From positions 2,232,001 through 2,296,000 of the forward strand of contig BFBT01000001.1 in NCBI GenBank assembly GCA_003112755.1: 64,000 bases of DNA, written 5' to 3'. How positions within the stretch are numbered: position 1 is the stretch's first letter; every line of letters starts with the position of its first letter. The DNA comes from Lawsonibacter asaccharolyticus. Its GTDB lineage: Bacteria > Bacillota > Clostridia > Oscillospirales > Oscillospiraceae. Position numbers and translations under genes: made by a program. The notes under the pieces are model-generated. The model did not search any database and was not told where the DNA came from. It was given only the letters and a program-made list of their open reading frames with translations. Of the stretch, positions 24,588 to 32,777 are shown one piece after another.

Positions 24588-24616
24588 TTTACAGAGCGGG
24601 ATGGGGAGTATATAAT
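24588..24616 (+). promoter_or_regulatory. Promoter of the DUF1934 gene
   Basis: TTTACA at 24588-24593, 17-bp spacer, TATAAT at 24611-24616. Confidence 0.8.
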
Positions 24617-24692
24617 CATTCCGCGGCAGGGGGGCGGCGCAGGTGTGCGCTCCGGCAAGACCGCACGGGACAACGTCATTTTGGAGGCTGCT

Positions 24693-25139
24693 ATGGAAAA
24701 AGAGGTCATCATCTCCATCAAGGGGATGCAGAAATATGAGAACGCCGAACCGGACACCATCGAGCTGGTGACAGGGGGGCGTTTGGAGCGGGACGGCGAG
24801 AGCTTTACTCTGTCTTATCAGGAGAGCGCCGTCACCGGCATGGACGGGACCCTGACCACCTTCCAGATAGAGCCGGAGCGGGTGACCCTGCTCCGGGTGG
24901 GGGAGTACACCTCCCAAATGGTGTTTCAGGAGGGGCGGCGGCACATGTCCATGTACAACACCCCCTATGGCACCATGTCCATCGGGGTGAACACCCGGCA
25001 TTTGACAGCCCAGGTGGGCGAGAGCGGCGGCGACATTGAGATCGATTATGCCATCGAGATCGACCACACGGTGGCGGGACGAAATGTATTTCAGATCAAG
25101 ATCAAGGAGGCGGCACCGGGCTGTAGCTTGAAGCAGTAG
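24693..25139 (+). CDS. DUF1934 (YwiB-like) protein
   Basis: A 148-residue beta-barrel protein of the calycin-like DUF1934 family: VIISIKGMQKYENAEPDTIE, ESFTLSYQES, the TTFQIEPERVTLLRVGEYTSQMVF strand pair, and GVNTRHLTAQVGESGGDIEI. Start at ATG 24693 after TTTGGAGG. In many Firmicutes this gene sits directly before argS, as here. The last 27 codons (from 25058) form part of a 194-bp repeat unit, and two further copies of this 3' end lie downstream. Biological function unknown. Confidence 0.9.
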   Translation: MEKEVIISIKGMQKYENAEPDTIELVTGGRLERDGESFTLSYQESAVTGMDGTLTTFQIEPERVTLLRVGEYTSQMVFQEGRRHMSMYNTPYGTMSIGVNTRHLTAQVGESGGDIEIDYAIEIDHTVAGRNVFQIKIKEAAPGCSLKQ

Positions 25140-25527
25140 CGTGGTCGATCTCGATTGCGGGCGCTCCGCGCCCGCACCGCAGGGCGGGATCGACTCCCGC
25201 CCGAGGAATCAAAGAGCCCGGGACCCCGCCGCGGGCCGGCCCGCGGTGGGCGATCGACCACACGGTGGCGGGACGAAATGTATTTCAGATCAAGATCAAG
25301 GAGGCGGCACCGGGCTGTAGCTTGAAGCAGTAGCGTGGTCAATCTCGATTGCGGGCGCTCCGCGCCCGCACCGCAGGGCGGGATTGACTCCCGCCCGAGG
25401 AATCAAAGAGCCCGGGACCCCGCCGCGGGCCGGCCCGCGGTGGGCGATCGACCACACGGTGGCGGCGCGAAATGTATTTCAGATCAAGATTAAGGAGGCA
25501 GCACCGGGCTGCAGCTTGAAGCAGTAG
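25058..25527. repeat. 194-bp tandem repeat, 2.4 copies
   Basis: Units begin with GATCGACCACACGG at 25058, 25252 and 25446. Each complete unit contains the last 27 codons of the DUF1934 gene plus 112 bp of GC-rich intergenic DNA with several hairpins (25156-25176; 25182-25202; an 18-bp palindrome at about 25230-25247). Units 1 and 2 differ at only two positions (25147/25341 G to A, 25191/25385 C to T), and these two bases pair with each other in the stem GTCGATC/GATCGAC. Unit 3 holds only the gene tail, with four differences. Confidence 0.92.
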
Positions 25528-25576
25528 TGCGGCCCACTCCAGCGAGAAAGAATTATTGTAAGGTGTGATACGAGAG

Positions 25577-27325
25577 ATGAGCAATATGATCCAGGCCGCG
25601 CGGGCTCAGGTCGCTGAGCTGACCCAGGCCGCGTACGAGAGGGCCGCTGCAGCAGGTGTGCTGACCGGCGGAGCAGAGGTGAAGGCCACCGTGGAGATCC
25701 CCAAAGACACCGCTCACGGGGACTATGCCTCCTCCTTCGCTATGGCGGGGGCCAAGGCCCTGCACATGGCCCCACGGGCCATTGCCCAGGCCATTGTGGA
25801 CCACATGGACCTGACAGGGAGCTATTTCCAGAAGGTAGACATCGCCGGCCCCGGTTTTCTGAACTTTACTCTGGGGCCCAAGTGGTACGGCCAGGTCCTC
25901 GCCCAGGTGGAGCAGGAGGGGCCTGAGTACGGCTCCGGCAGCGAAGGAAAGGGCGAGCGGGTGATGGTGGAGTTCGTCTCCGCCAACCCCACCGGCCCCA
26001 TGCACATGGGCAACGCCCGTGGCGGCGTACTGGGGGACACCCTGGCCAACGTGCTGAAGCGGGACGGCTGGGACACCTGGAAAGAATTTTATGTCAACGA
26101 CGCCGGCAACCAGGTCCACAAATTCGCCATGTCCATCTACGCCCGCTGCATGCAGCTGACGGTGGGGGAGGAGAACTACCCCTTCCCGGAGGAGGGCTAC
26201 CATGGGGACGACATCCGGGAGCTGGCCCGGGGCTTCCTGGCCCAGGCGGGAGAGTTTCCAGGCCAGACCTCTCAGGATGCGTGGGAGACCGCTATGGCGG
26301 AATATGGCCTGTCCGTCAACATCCCCAGGATGAAAGCGGACCTGAAAAAGTACGGCATCGAGTATGACCAGTGGTTCCTGGAGTCTGAACTGCACAACAG
26401 CGGCTATGTGGAGGAGACTGTACAGCTGCTCACCGACAAGGGCTGGACCTATGAGAAGGACGGGGCCCTGTGGCTGAACACCACCCAGCTGCTGAAGGAA
26501 AAGTTCATGCGGGAGGGGAAGAGCCAGGAGCAGGTGGACAAGCTGGACCTGAAGGACGACGTGCTCTGCCGGGCCAACGGCTTCTATACCTACTTTGCCG
26601 CCGATATCGCCTACCACCGCAACAAGCTGGAGGTGCGGGGGTTTGACAAGGCCATCAACATCTGGGGCGCCGACCACCACGGCCATGTGGCCCGGCTCCA
26701 GGCCGCCCTGGATGGGCTGGGCCTGGACGGCTCCCACCGGCTGGTGGTGGTGCTGATGCAGCTGGTCAACCTGATGCAGGACGGCAAGCCGGTGCGGATG
26801 TCCAAGCGCTCCGGCAAGGCGATCGCCCTCCACGACCTGCTGGACGAGATCTCAGTGGACGCGGCCCGGTACTTCTTCAACTCCCGGGCCAGCACCAGCC
26901 CCCTGGACTTTGACCTGGACCTGGCGGTGCGGGAGGACAGCGAGAACCCGGTGTACTATGTCCAGTATGCCCACGCCCGCATCTGCTCCTTGGTGTCCCG
27001 GCTGGCGGAGGAGGGGGCGGCGGTCCCCGCCGCTGCGGGGGTGGACGCCGGTGTGCTGAACGCCCCGGAGGAGCTGGCCCTTATCAAGGCTCTGTCCCAG
27101 TATCCGGAGGAGCTCCATCTGGCGGCTCGGGATTATGACCCCAGCCGCATTAACCGGTATCTGGTGTCCCTGGCCGGGGACTTCCACCGCTTCTACAACG
27201 CCTGCCGCATCAAGGGGGAGGAGCCCGGCGTGCTCTCCGCCCGGCTGAAGCTGGCGGACAGCGTGCGGGCCGTCCTGGCCAACGGCCTGGGTCTGCTGGG
27301 CGTCACCGCGCCGGAGAAGATGTAA
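25577..27325 (+). CDS. argS: Arginyl-tRNA synthetase
   Basis: Charges tRNA-Arg. The 582-residue product has the Arg-tRNA synthetase N-terminal domain, the class I signature in the form FVSANPTGPMHMGNARGGVLGD (HxGxx; near residue 130), the FYVNDAGNQ segment, the GADHHGHVARLQAAL run, MSKRSG near residue 410 (KMSKS equivalent) and a C-terminal DALR anticodon-binding domain. I use ATG 25577, with AAGGTG upstream; GTG 25565 and ATG 25586 are alternatives. The 5' leader contains the tandem hairpin repeat. A terminator follows. Confidence 0.96.
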   Translation: MSNMIQAARAQVAELTQAAYERAAAAGVLTGGAEVKATVEIPKDTAHGDYASSFAMAGAKALHMAPRAIAQAIVDHMDLTGSYFQKVDIAGPGFLNFTLGPKWYGQVLAQVEQEGPEYGSGSEGKGERVMVEFVSANPTGPMHMGNARGGVLGDTLANVLKRDGWDTWKEFYVNDAGNQVHKFAMSIYARCMQLTVGEENYPFPEEGYHGDDIRELARGFLAQAGEFPGQTSQDAWETAMAEYGLSVNIPRMKADLKKYGIEYDQWFLESELHNSGYVEETVQLLTDKGWTYEKDGALWLNTTQLLKEKFMREGKSQEQVDKLDLKDDVLCRANGFYTYFAADIAYHRNKLEVRGFDKAINIWGADHHGHVARLQAALDGLGLDGSHRLVVVLMQLVNLMQDGKPVRMSKRSGKAIALHDLLDEISVDAARYFFNSRASTSPLDFDLDLAVREDSENPVYYVQYAHARICSLVSRLAEEGAAVPAAAGVDAGVLNAPEELALIKALSQYPEELHLAARDYDPSRINRYLVSLAGDFHRFYNACRIKGEEPGVLSARLKLADSVRAVLANGLGLLGVTAPEKM

Positions 27326-27339
27326 CGATCTGGACGTTG

Positions 27340-27378
27340 AGCCGGCCCTCAGCCCCCAGGGCTGAGGGCCGGCTTTTT
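27340..27378 (+). terminator. Terminator of argS
   Basis: AGCCGGCCCTCAGCCC at 27340-27355 pairs exactly with 27359-27374, followed by TTTTT. Confidence 0.95.
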
Positions 27379-27406
27379 CCAAACCATGAGAGAGGAACGT
27401 GATACC

Positions 27407-27724
27407 ATGCCGCAGAAAAAAGGGGCCCTGGACCGGATCCGGGACAGACTCCAGGCCAACCGGAACCGGCTGACCTACGTCCTGCTGCTGCTGGGGGGCC
27501 TGCTGGGACTGGCGGGGTGGGCCCTGCTGCCGGAGGTGGTAGCCATCCACGTCCAGCAGGCGGCCAACATCGGGAAAAACACCATCCTGCTGGCGGACCT
27601 GGCCCTGACCTGGGGATTCACCGCCGCCTTCTGGGTCCGCCCTAGGGAGATCATCTATTTTGTAGCAGCATGTTTGGGGGCGTTCCTGTCTCTGAGCGTG
27701 CTCATCATCAATGTGATGCTCTGA
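27407..27724 (+). CDS. Small membrane protein
   Basis: A 105-residue protein with a basic N-terminus (QKKGALDRIRDRLQANRNR) and three membrane segments near 23-43, 60-75 and 83-104. The LLPEVVAIHVQ stretch after the first segment recalls DUF1648-type proteins. ATG 27407 is preceded by AGAGAGGAAC; ATG 27386 is a less likely start. The Nudix gene begins 17 bp downstream and probably shares the transcript. Role unknown. Confidence 0.75.
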   Translation: MPQKKGALDRIRDRLQANRNRLTYVLLLLGGLLGLAGWALLPEVVAIHVQQAANIGKNTILLADLALTWGFTAAFWVRPREIIYFVAACLGAFLSLSVLIINVML

Positions 27725-27741
27725 AAGAGGTGGGGAACGGA

Positions 27742-28365
27742 ATGACGCTGGAACAGCTGGAGGAGAAACTGAAGGGCAGAGAGCCGGGGCTGATGGACGC
27801 CTCGGGACAGTACGCAGTTCTGGTCCCTCTGGTGGAGCGGGAGGGGAAGCTGCATATCCTCTATGAGGTGCGCTCACAGGACATGCGCCGCCAGCCCGGG
27901 GAGGTCTGCTTTCCCGGAGGGCGGATAGAGGGAGATGAGACCCCGGAGGCCTGCGCCATCCGGGAGACGGAGGAAGAGCTGGGCATCCCCACAGCATCCA
28001 TCACCGTTCTGGGACGGCTGGATTTTGTGGCCCACCGAGCCAATTTCATCATGTATCCGGTGCTGGCCAGGGTGGAGACGGCTGCGGCAGAGAGGATGGC
28101 CCTGAACCCGGCGGAGGTAGATCACACCTTTCTGGTGCCGCTGGAGCACATCGTGCACAATCCGCCGCTGGAGTACAGCTACGCCCTGAAGCCCCGCCCG
28201 CCGGCGGACTTCCCCTATCAGCTGATCGGCATCCCACGGGGATATCGGTGGCAGCAGGGGAGGGAGACGGTGCCCGTCTATCTGTGGCAGGGCCACGCCA
28301 TCTGGGGGCTGACCGGGCGGATCACACGGCATCTGGCGGGCCTGCTGGGCGGAGAGATGGGATGA
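27742..28365 (+). CDS. Nudix hydrolase, CoA pyrophosphatase-like
   Basis: A 207-residue Nudix protein. The Nudix box reads GGRIEGDETPEACAIRETEE then ELGI (about residues 57-80), preceded by QPGEVCFP, which matches the UPF0035 signature of NudL-type CoA pyrophosphatases that split CoA into 4'-phosphopantetheine and ADP (family knowledge). ATG 27742 follows AAAGAGGTGGGG. It overlaps the methyltransferase start by ATGA. Substrate not proven by sequence alone. Confidence 0.88.
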   Translation: MTLEQLEEKLKGREPGLMDASGQYAVLVPLVEREGKLHILYEVRSQDMRRQPGEVCFPGGRIEGDETPEACAIRETEEELGIPTASITVLGRLDFVAHRANFIMYPVLARVETAAAERMALNPAEVDHTFLVPLEHIVHNPPLEYSYALKPRPPADFPYQLIGIPRGYRWQQGRETVPVYLWQGHAIWGLTGRITRHLAGLLGGEMG

Positions 28366-28979
28366 GCGGGGCGGAGCACCTGGGCCCCTACCTTCTGGGG
28401 GTAAAGGAGGGGGTCTTTCCCCTGGGGGGAGACAGCCTGGCCCTGGGGGCCTTCGCTACAGTGAAGCGGGGCTGGCGGGTGTGCGACCTGGGGACGGGGA
28501 GCGGCTGTCTGCTCCTGATGCTGGCGGCCCGGGAGGGGGGGCTCTCTCTCACGGGAGTGGAGCGGGAGGAGCGGGCGGCCCAGTGTGCCCGGGAGAACCT
28601 GGCCCACAGCGGCCTGGAGGGGACGGTCCTCCAGGCGGACTGGCGGCAGGTGACCCTGCCGGCTGGCGGGTTCGACCTGGTCATCTCCAATCCCCCCTAC
28701 TTCCAGCCTGGACACGGCGGGGACGGGGGCGGGGCCCGGCAGGCCGACTGCTCCCTTGAGGAGCTGTGCCGCACCGCGGCCCGCCTGCTGAGAAACAGGG
28801 GGCGGTTCGCCCTGTGCCACCGGCCGGAGCGGCTGGCGGACCTGATGTGCGCCCTGCGGGGGAGCGGCCTGGAGCCCAAACGGATGCGGCTGCTGGCCCA
28901 TGGGCCGGAGCATCCCCCCTCCTGTGTTCTGATGGAGGCGGTGCGCCGGGGGCGGCCCGGTCTGCGGATCGAACCGTGA
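28362..28979 (+). CDS. tRNA1(Val) adenine-N6 methyltransferase-like (TrmN6 family)
   Basis: A 205-residue SAM-dependent methyltransferase. Motif I is VCDLGTGSGCLLLML (about 40-54) and the catalytic motif IV is LVISNPPYF (about 105-113), the NPPY form used by enzymes that methylate exocyclic amines. The gene matches the short Firmicutes TrmN6 family in layout, although the usual C-terminus is shortened. The ATG overlaps the stop of the Nudix gene (ATGA), so the two are coupled; rsmI, its frequent neighbour, lies 1.4 kb downstream. Confidence 0.82.
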   Translation: MSGAEHLGPYLLGVKEGVFPLGGDSLALGAFATVKRGWRVCDLGTGSGCLLLMLAAREGGLSLTGVEREERAAQCARENLAHSGLEGTVLQADWRQVTLPAGGFDLVISNPPYFQPGHGGDGGGARQADCSLEELCRTAARLLRNRGRFALCHRPERLADLMCALRGSGLEPKRMRLLAHGPEHPPSCVLMEAVRRGRPGLRIEP

Positions 28980-29141
28980 GGGGCGCAGGTGCTCCCAACT
29001 GGAGTGCTGAAAAATTTCAGAAAAATTTTGGGCCCCATGCAATAAACGAGACCTCCCATGCATTATGTAGTTGAACGGCAAACAGATAAGCCCGAGATAC
29101 AGCCGGACACAACATAAAATGACATTTGGGAGGAACATGAA
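28980..29141. other. Intergenic region with likely promoter for the PepSY gene
   Basis: 162 nt, more AT-rich than the neighbours. TTGAAC at about 29072 could be a -35 box, but no convincing -10 is seen. Ribosome site GGGAGGAAC before the PepSY gene. Confidence 0.4.
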
Positions 29142-30137
29142 ATGAAACGGAACTGGAAGAGCCTGATGGTGAGCGGAACTGTACTGACGGTCCTGGCGGG
29201 AGCGCTGACTCTGCCTGCCCTGGCCTCCGTGGGCCAGCGGACGGCCGCCCTGCATTATCAGAACATCAAGGTGACGCTGGATGGCAGGACCCTGGATCTG
29301 ACGGACAGCAGGGGCAACGAGGTGGAGCCCTTCACCATCGACGGGACGACCTATCTGCCGCTGGCTTCCATCAGCAAGGCGCTGGGAATGGACGTGCGGT
29401 GGGATGCCGATACCAACACTGTGATCCTGAACACCAAGGGCACCGGCACCACTGCCGCTGAGAGCTACATCGGGGTGGAACGTGCCAAGGAGATCGCCCT
29501 GAAGGATGCGGGGCTCTCTGCCTCCCAGGTCAGCTTTGTCCGGGCGGGGCTGGACTGGGATAACGGCCGCATGGAGTACGAGGTGGAGTTCTGGAAGGAC
29601 AACGTGGAGTACGACTATGAGATCGACGCCTACACTGGCACCATCCTCCACAGCGACCGGGACATCGAGGGGTACAGCATCCCCGCCCAGTCCTCCGCCG
29701 ACATCGGCGCCGACCGTGCCAAGGAGATCGCGCTGGACCACGCCGGTGTGTCCGCCTCCAAGGCCACCTTTGTGCGGGCCCATCTGGACTATGAGGACGG
29801 ACGCCGGGTGTACGATGTGGAGTTTTACAGCGGCAGCAAGGAGTATGACTATGAGATCGATGCCGCCAGCGGCGATATCCTGAGCTGGGACTACGACGCC
29901 GAATACTATACAGGTCAGGCCGCCGGTCAGACCGGCAGCTACCTCAGTGAGGCGGAGGTCCGCCAGATCGTGGAGGACCGGGCGGGGGTCTCCGGGACCT
30001 TCCGGGAGCTGCATCTGGACCGGGACGATGGCCGCGTAGTCTACGAGGGCGAGATGCGGGACGGCTGGACCGAGTATGAGTTCACGCTGGACGCGGTGAC
30101 CGGTACCATCCTGGAGTGGGACGTGGACCGGCACTGA
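29142..30137 (+). CDS. Secreted PepSY-repeat protein
   Basis: A 331-residue exported protein: signal peptide at 1-29 (basic MKRNWK, hydrophobic core, LPALASV), then a copper-amine-oxidase-N-like domain (VTLDGRTLDLTDSRGNEVEP ... YLPLASISKALGMDVRWD, about 40-100), then three PepSY repeats (about 108-175, 187-257 and 268-331). The first two start GVERAKEIALKDAGLS and GADRAKEIALDHAGVS. Each repeat ends with the YEIDAxTGxIL pattern. PepSY domains are thought to act as inhibitors or chaperones of extracellular enzymes. Likely outside the membrane; no wall anchor. A strong terminator follows. Confidence 0.88.
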   Translation: MKRNWKSLMVSGTVLTVLAGALTLPALASVGQRTAALHYQNIKVTLDGRTLDLTDSRGNEVEPFTIDGTTYLPLASISKALGMDVRWDADTNTVILNTKGTGTTAAESYIGVERAKEIALKDAGLSASQVSFVRAGLDWDNGRMEYEVEFWKDNVEYDYEIDAYTGTILHSDRDIEGYSIPAQSSADIGADRAKEIALDHAGVSASKATFVRAHLDYEDGRRVYDVEFYSGSKEYDYEIDAASGDILSWDYDAEYYTGQAAGQTGSYLSEAEVRQIVEDRAGVSGTFRELHLDRDDGRVVYEGEMRDGWTEYEFTLDAVTGTILEWDVDRH

Positions 30138-30161
30138 GCATTGGTTTCATGACAGAACGGC

Positions 30162-30195
30162 AAGAGGCCGCCGCGGAGTTCCGCGGCGGCCTCTT
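30162..30195 (+). terminator. Terminator of the PepSY gene
   Basis: AAGAGGCCGCCGCGGA and its complement form a 15-16-bp stem with a short loop, ending CTCTTT. Confidence 0.85.
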
Positions 30196-30306
30196 TGGCT
30201 GAGCGGAGGCATGTCATATGGGAGGGGGCTGCTTTGAGCGGGAAAGGGAACGGAGAAAAAATGGGCGGCCCGGAGCTCCGTTCGGGGATAGAAAAAAGGC
30301 GGGTCC

Positions 30307-30317
30307 TGTGTTATAAT
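30307..30317 (+). promoter_or_regulatory. Extended -10 promoter of rsmI
   Basis: CTGTGTTATAATGG carries TATAAT at 30312-30317 with a TG motif just upstream. No clear -35 is seen. Confidence 0.6.
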
Positions 30318-30383
30318 GGCTCCATGGAAACAAACCGAGCCGCCCTGTCCCAGGGTGGGCGGCGGCGGAAAGGAGCATAAGGC

Positions 30384-31220
30384 ATGGCAGGAACCCTCTA
30401 TCTGGTCCCGACTCCCATCGGCAATCTGGGGGACATCTCCCCGCGGATGGCGGATACTTTGGCGCAGGCGGACTTCATTGCCGCAGAAGACACCCGGGTG
30501 ACAGTGAAGCTCCTCAACCATCTGGGGTTGAAGAAGCCTATGGTCACCTACCACCGGCACAACACCGCAGCCAGCGGTCAGGCGGTGCTGGACCGCCTGA
30601 TGGCAGGGGAGAGCTGTGCTCTGGTCACGGACGCGGGGATGCCGGCCATCTCCGACCCGGGGGAGGAGATGGTGGCCCTGTGTGCCGCTGCCGGGGTCCC
30701 GGTGGTACCCATCCCGGGTCCCTGCGCCCTGGTCACGGCGCTGGCAGCCTCCGGCCAGCCCACCGGCCGCTTCACCTTTGAGGGCTTTTTGGCCATGAAC
30801 AAGAAAAACCGCCGGGCCCACCTGGAGTCCCTGCGGGGGGAGGAGCGGACCATGATCTTCTACGAGGCCCCCCACAAGCTGGTTGCCACCCTCCGGGACT
30901 TGGCGGACACTTTTGGCCGGGAGCGGGAGATATCTCTGTGCCGGGAGCTGACCAAGCTCCATGAGGAGATCCGGCGCACCACTCTGGGGGAGGCGGCGGA
31001 CTGGTATGGGGAGGAGACGCCCCGGGGAGAGTTCGTCCTGGTAGTCCGGGGTGCCCAGCCGGAGGAGGAGGGGGAATGCACTCTGGAGGACGGCCTGACA
31101 TTGGCGGAGCGGCTGCGGGAGGAGGAGGGGCTCTCCCTGCGGGACGCGGTGCGCCAGGCGGCCAAGGAGCTGGGGCTCTCACGGAATGAGCTCTACCGCC
31201 TGGCGGTGGAGCAGGAATAA
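30384..31220 (+). CDS. rsmI: 16S rRNA 2'-O-methyltransferase RsmI
   Basis: Methylates the ribose of C1402 in 16S rRNA using SAM. The 278-residue product shows LYLVPTPIGNLGDISPR, FIAAEDTR, TDAGMPAISDPGEEMV, VPIPGPCALVTALAASG, FYEAPHK and the C-terminal helical domain with LSRNELYRLA. ATG 30384 follows GAAAGGAG. Monocistronic: its own promoter upstream and a terminator downstream shared with the convergent nuclease gene. Confidence 0.96.
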   Translation: MAGTLYLVPTPIGNLGDISPRMADTLAQADFIAAEDTRVTVKLLNHLGLKKPMVTYHRHNTAASGQAVLDRLMAGESCALVTDAGMPAISDPGEEMVALCAAAGVPVVPIPGPCALVTALAASGQPTGRFTFEGFLAMNKKNRRAHLESLRGEERTMIFYEAPHKLVATLRDLADTFGREREISLCRELTKLHEEIRRTTLGEAADWYGEETPRGEFVLVVRGAQPEEEGECTLEDGLTLAERLREEEGLSLRDAVRQAAKELGLSRNELYRLAVEQE

Positions 31221-31224
31221 AAAT

Positions 31225-31252
31225 GGCCCCTGCCCGGGAAAGGGCAGGGGCC
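31225..31252. terminator. Bidirectional terminator between rsmI and the nuclease gene
   Basis: GGCCCCTGCCC at 31225-31235 pairs exactly with 31242-31252; A-rich upstream flank. Confidence 0.8.
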
Positions 31253-31266
31253 GTCTGCTGTGGGGG

Positions 31267-32148
31267 TCATGGTTTGCACTGGCCGCAGGGGGAATATCCC
31301 TGAGCGATCAGCTCCTCACGGCTGCCGGAAAAGGCCTGGCGGTTCTCCTCTTTCATGGAGGCGGCGCCGGAGCAGGAGGGGAGATGAAATTTTCCAGAGC
31401 TGGTGTTCAGGATGTACAGGGTGTCCTCCGGCTCCTTCTGGGTGCTGTCCTCTGGAAGAGCATCCCCCTCCAGGGAGCTGGCACCGGTAGCGTAGTCGAT
31501 GGTGATGCCGGGCTGGTCATTATAGACATAGACGTTGAAGCAGATGCCCTCGCCCTGGTCCTCCACCGACTCGGCCTCCATCTGCACGCCCCGGGCCACC
31601 AGCTCAGTGCCCTGAAAGATGGGAGTGACCCGGTAGAGGACGTGGTTGCCGGTCTCCTGGACGTAATCCGCCACCATGTTTTCAAAGGGGAGCATCCCCT
31701 CCACGTTGAGATAGCGGGTGCCGGTGATGAGGTTCTGCTCATTGGCATTCTCACCGCTGAGCTGATAGCCGATGAGATGGCAGCGGTTGTACAGGTACTT
31801 GCCGTCCACGATGTCATATTTCACCGTCTGCCAGCCGCTGGGCTTGACTTGGCCGATGCTGTCCCGTTCCTCCGTGGGCATCAGGTCCAGACCGATGTTG
31901 GCATAGGCGGTGCCGCACCGGCCAAGCAGATCCAGGCTGCTGTAAGTCTCGAAAGAGTCGGTGGTGAAGTCCTCCTGGGAAAAGCCGGGCTGGTTGTCCT
32001 GGAGCACCACATAGGGCTCGCCGGAGAAGGGCGGGACGTCCTCCAGAGAGAAGGAGGAGGGCGCGGCCTGAAGGAGCTGGCCGCAGCCGGACAGCGCCGC
32101 GCAGAGCAGCAGGAGGAGGGGGATGAGATGGAGCGTACGTATTTTCAT
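31267..32148 (-). CDS. DNA/RNA non-specific endonuclease lipoprotein
   Basis: A 293-residue nuclease of the EndA/NucA fold on the outer face of the membrane. A lipoprotein signal ends in ALSGC (Cys near 22). The nuclease core has YDIVDGKYLYNRCHLIGYQL, with NRCH in place of the usual DRGH around the catalytic His, and the metal-binding NEQNLITGTRYLN. The last 45 residues (YILNTSSGKFHLPSCSGA ... GYSPCGQCKP) form a separate Cys-containing domain like the Ada zinc-binding fold. Such enzymes degrade extracellular DNA or help its uptake (family knowledge). Its start overlaps the upstream gene by ATGA. Confidence 0.88.
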   Translation of the reverse strand: MKIRTLHLIPLLLLLCAALSGCGQLLQAAPSSFSLEDVPPFSGEPYVVLQDNQPGFSQEDFTTDSFETYSSLDLLGRCGTAYANIGLDLMPTEERDSIGQVKPSGWQTVKYDIVDGKYLYNRCHLIGYQLSGENANEQNLITGTRYLNVEGMLPFENMVADYVQETGNHVLYRVTPIFQGTELVARGVQMEAESVEDQGEGICFNVYVYNDQPGITIDYATGASSLEGDALPEDSTQKEPEDTLYILNTSSGKFHLPSCSGAASMKEENRQAFSGSREELIAQGYSPCGQCKP

Positions 32149-32567
32149 GGGCGGTAGACTTCCTTTGTGATTTTTTTATGGGAGGAGCCGGGAAATTCCT
32201 CCCGGCCCAACAGGGACCACCCCAGGGCGGCCGGGTCCAGGTCCAGAAACAGGTCCGCGGGGTAGCGGCGGTTCCAGTGATAGAGGACCATGGACTCCAC
32301 CCGGTCCAGGAAGGGCCGGATGGGCCGGTCCTCCAGAAAGCAGAACTCCCCCGGGGCGGCCTGGGCGAGAAAGTCCTCCGAGGTCAGGATGGAGCTGGAG
32401 AGGCCGTCCCGCAGGGAGGAGAAGAGGGAGCGGGAGCCGGGGGCCATCCACAGGGGGGAGCCGGCGCACGTCCGGAGCACGTCTTGGCAGAGCACCCGGT
32501 CCCGGCTGAGCCGGCGGCCATGGAACAGCAGGCCGCCCCGGTCATCGATGCAGGAGATCAGGATCAT
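32145..32567 (-). CDS. Conserved hypothetical protein
   Basis: A 140-residue protein starting MILISCIDDRGGLLFHGRRL at ATG 32567, with GAGGGTGG upstream. Other conserved-looking runs are SRDRVLCQDVLR, PLWMAPGSRSLF, APGEFCFLED, YHWNRRYPADLFLDL and the ending GSSHKKITKEVY. I recognise this as an uncharacterised Clostridia family; homologues are sometimes labelled ribonuclease Z without support. The longer in-frame ORF reaching to 33176 is antisense to the next gene and not used. Coupled to the nuclease gene. Confidence 0.8.
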   Translation of the reverse strand: MILISCIDDRGGLLFHGRRLSRDRVLCQDVLRTCAGSPLWMAPGSRSLFSSLRDGLSSSILTSEDFLAQAAPGEFCFLEDRPIRPFLDRVESMVLYHWNRRYPADLFLDLDPAALGWSLLGREEFPGSSHKKITKEVYRP

Positions 32568-32702
32568 GGTCCACCCTCTTTCTTCGGAAACAGTACATTT
32601 GTTCTGGTGTGCTTGTTGATTGTAGCAGAGATGGGGCCAAAATTCCAGAGGAAAAGAAAAAATTTTTCTCCGTTCCGAGAAAAGGCGGCCCTCCCTAGGA
32701 CC

Positions 32703-32732
32703 TTGTATCCGGGGCGTCCGATGTGGTATGAT
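32703..32732 (+). promoter_or_regulatory. Promoter of the LbH gene
   Basis: TTGTAT at 32703-32708, 18-bp spacer, TATGAT at 32727-32732. Confidence 0.6.
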
Positions 32733-32777
32733 GGAGACGTCCGGTACATGATCAGGACTGGAAAGGAATGTTTGGAT

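Noticed and set aside
23189..24760. 523-codon ORF on the minus strand
   Set aside because: Antisense to the DUF1576 gene.
25058..25527. CRISPR array
   Set aside because: Units are 194 bp, adjacent and near identical, with no spacers and no cas genes.
25140..25576. T-box leader for argS
   Set aside because: No T-box consensus bulge or specifier structure seen; the region is the tandem repeat.
28278..30134. 618-codon ORF on the minus strand
   Set aside because: Antisense to the methyltransferase and PepSY genes.
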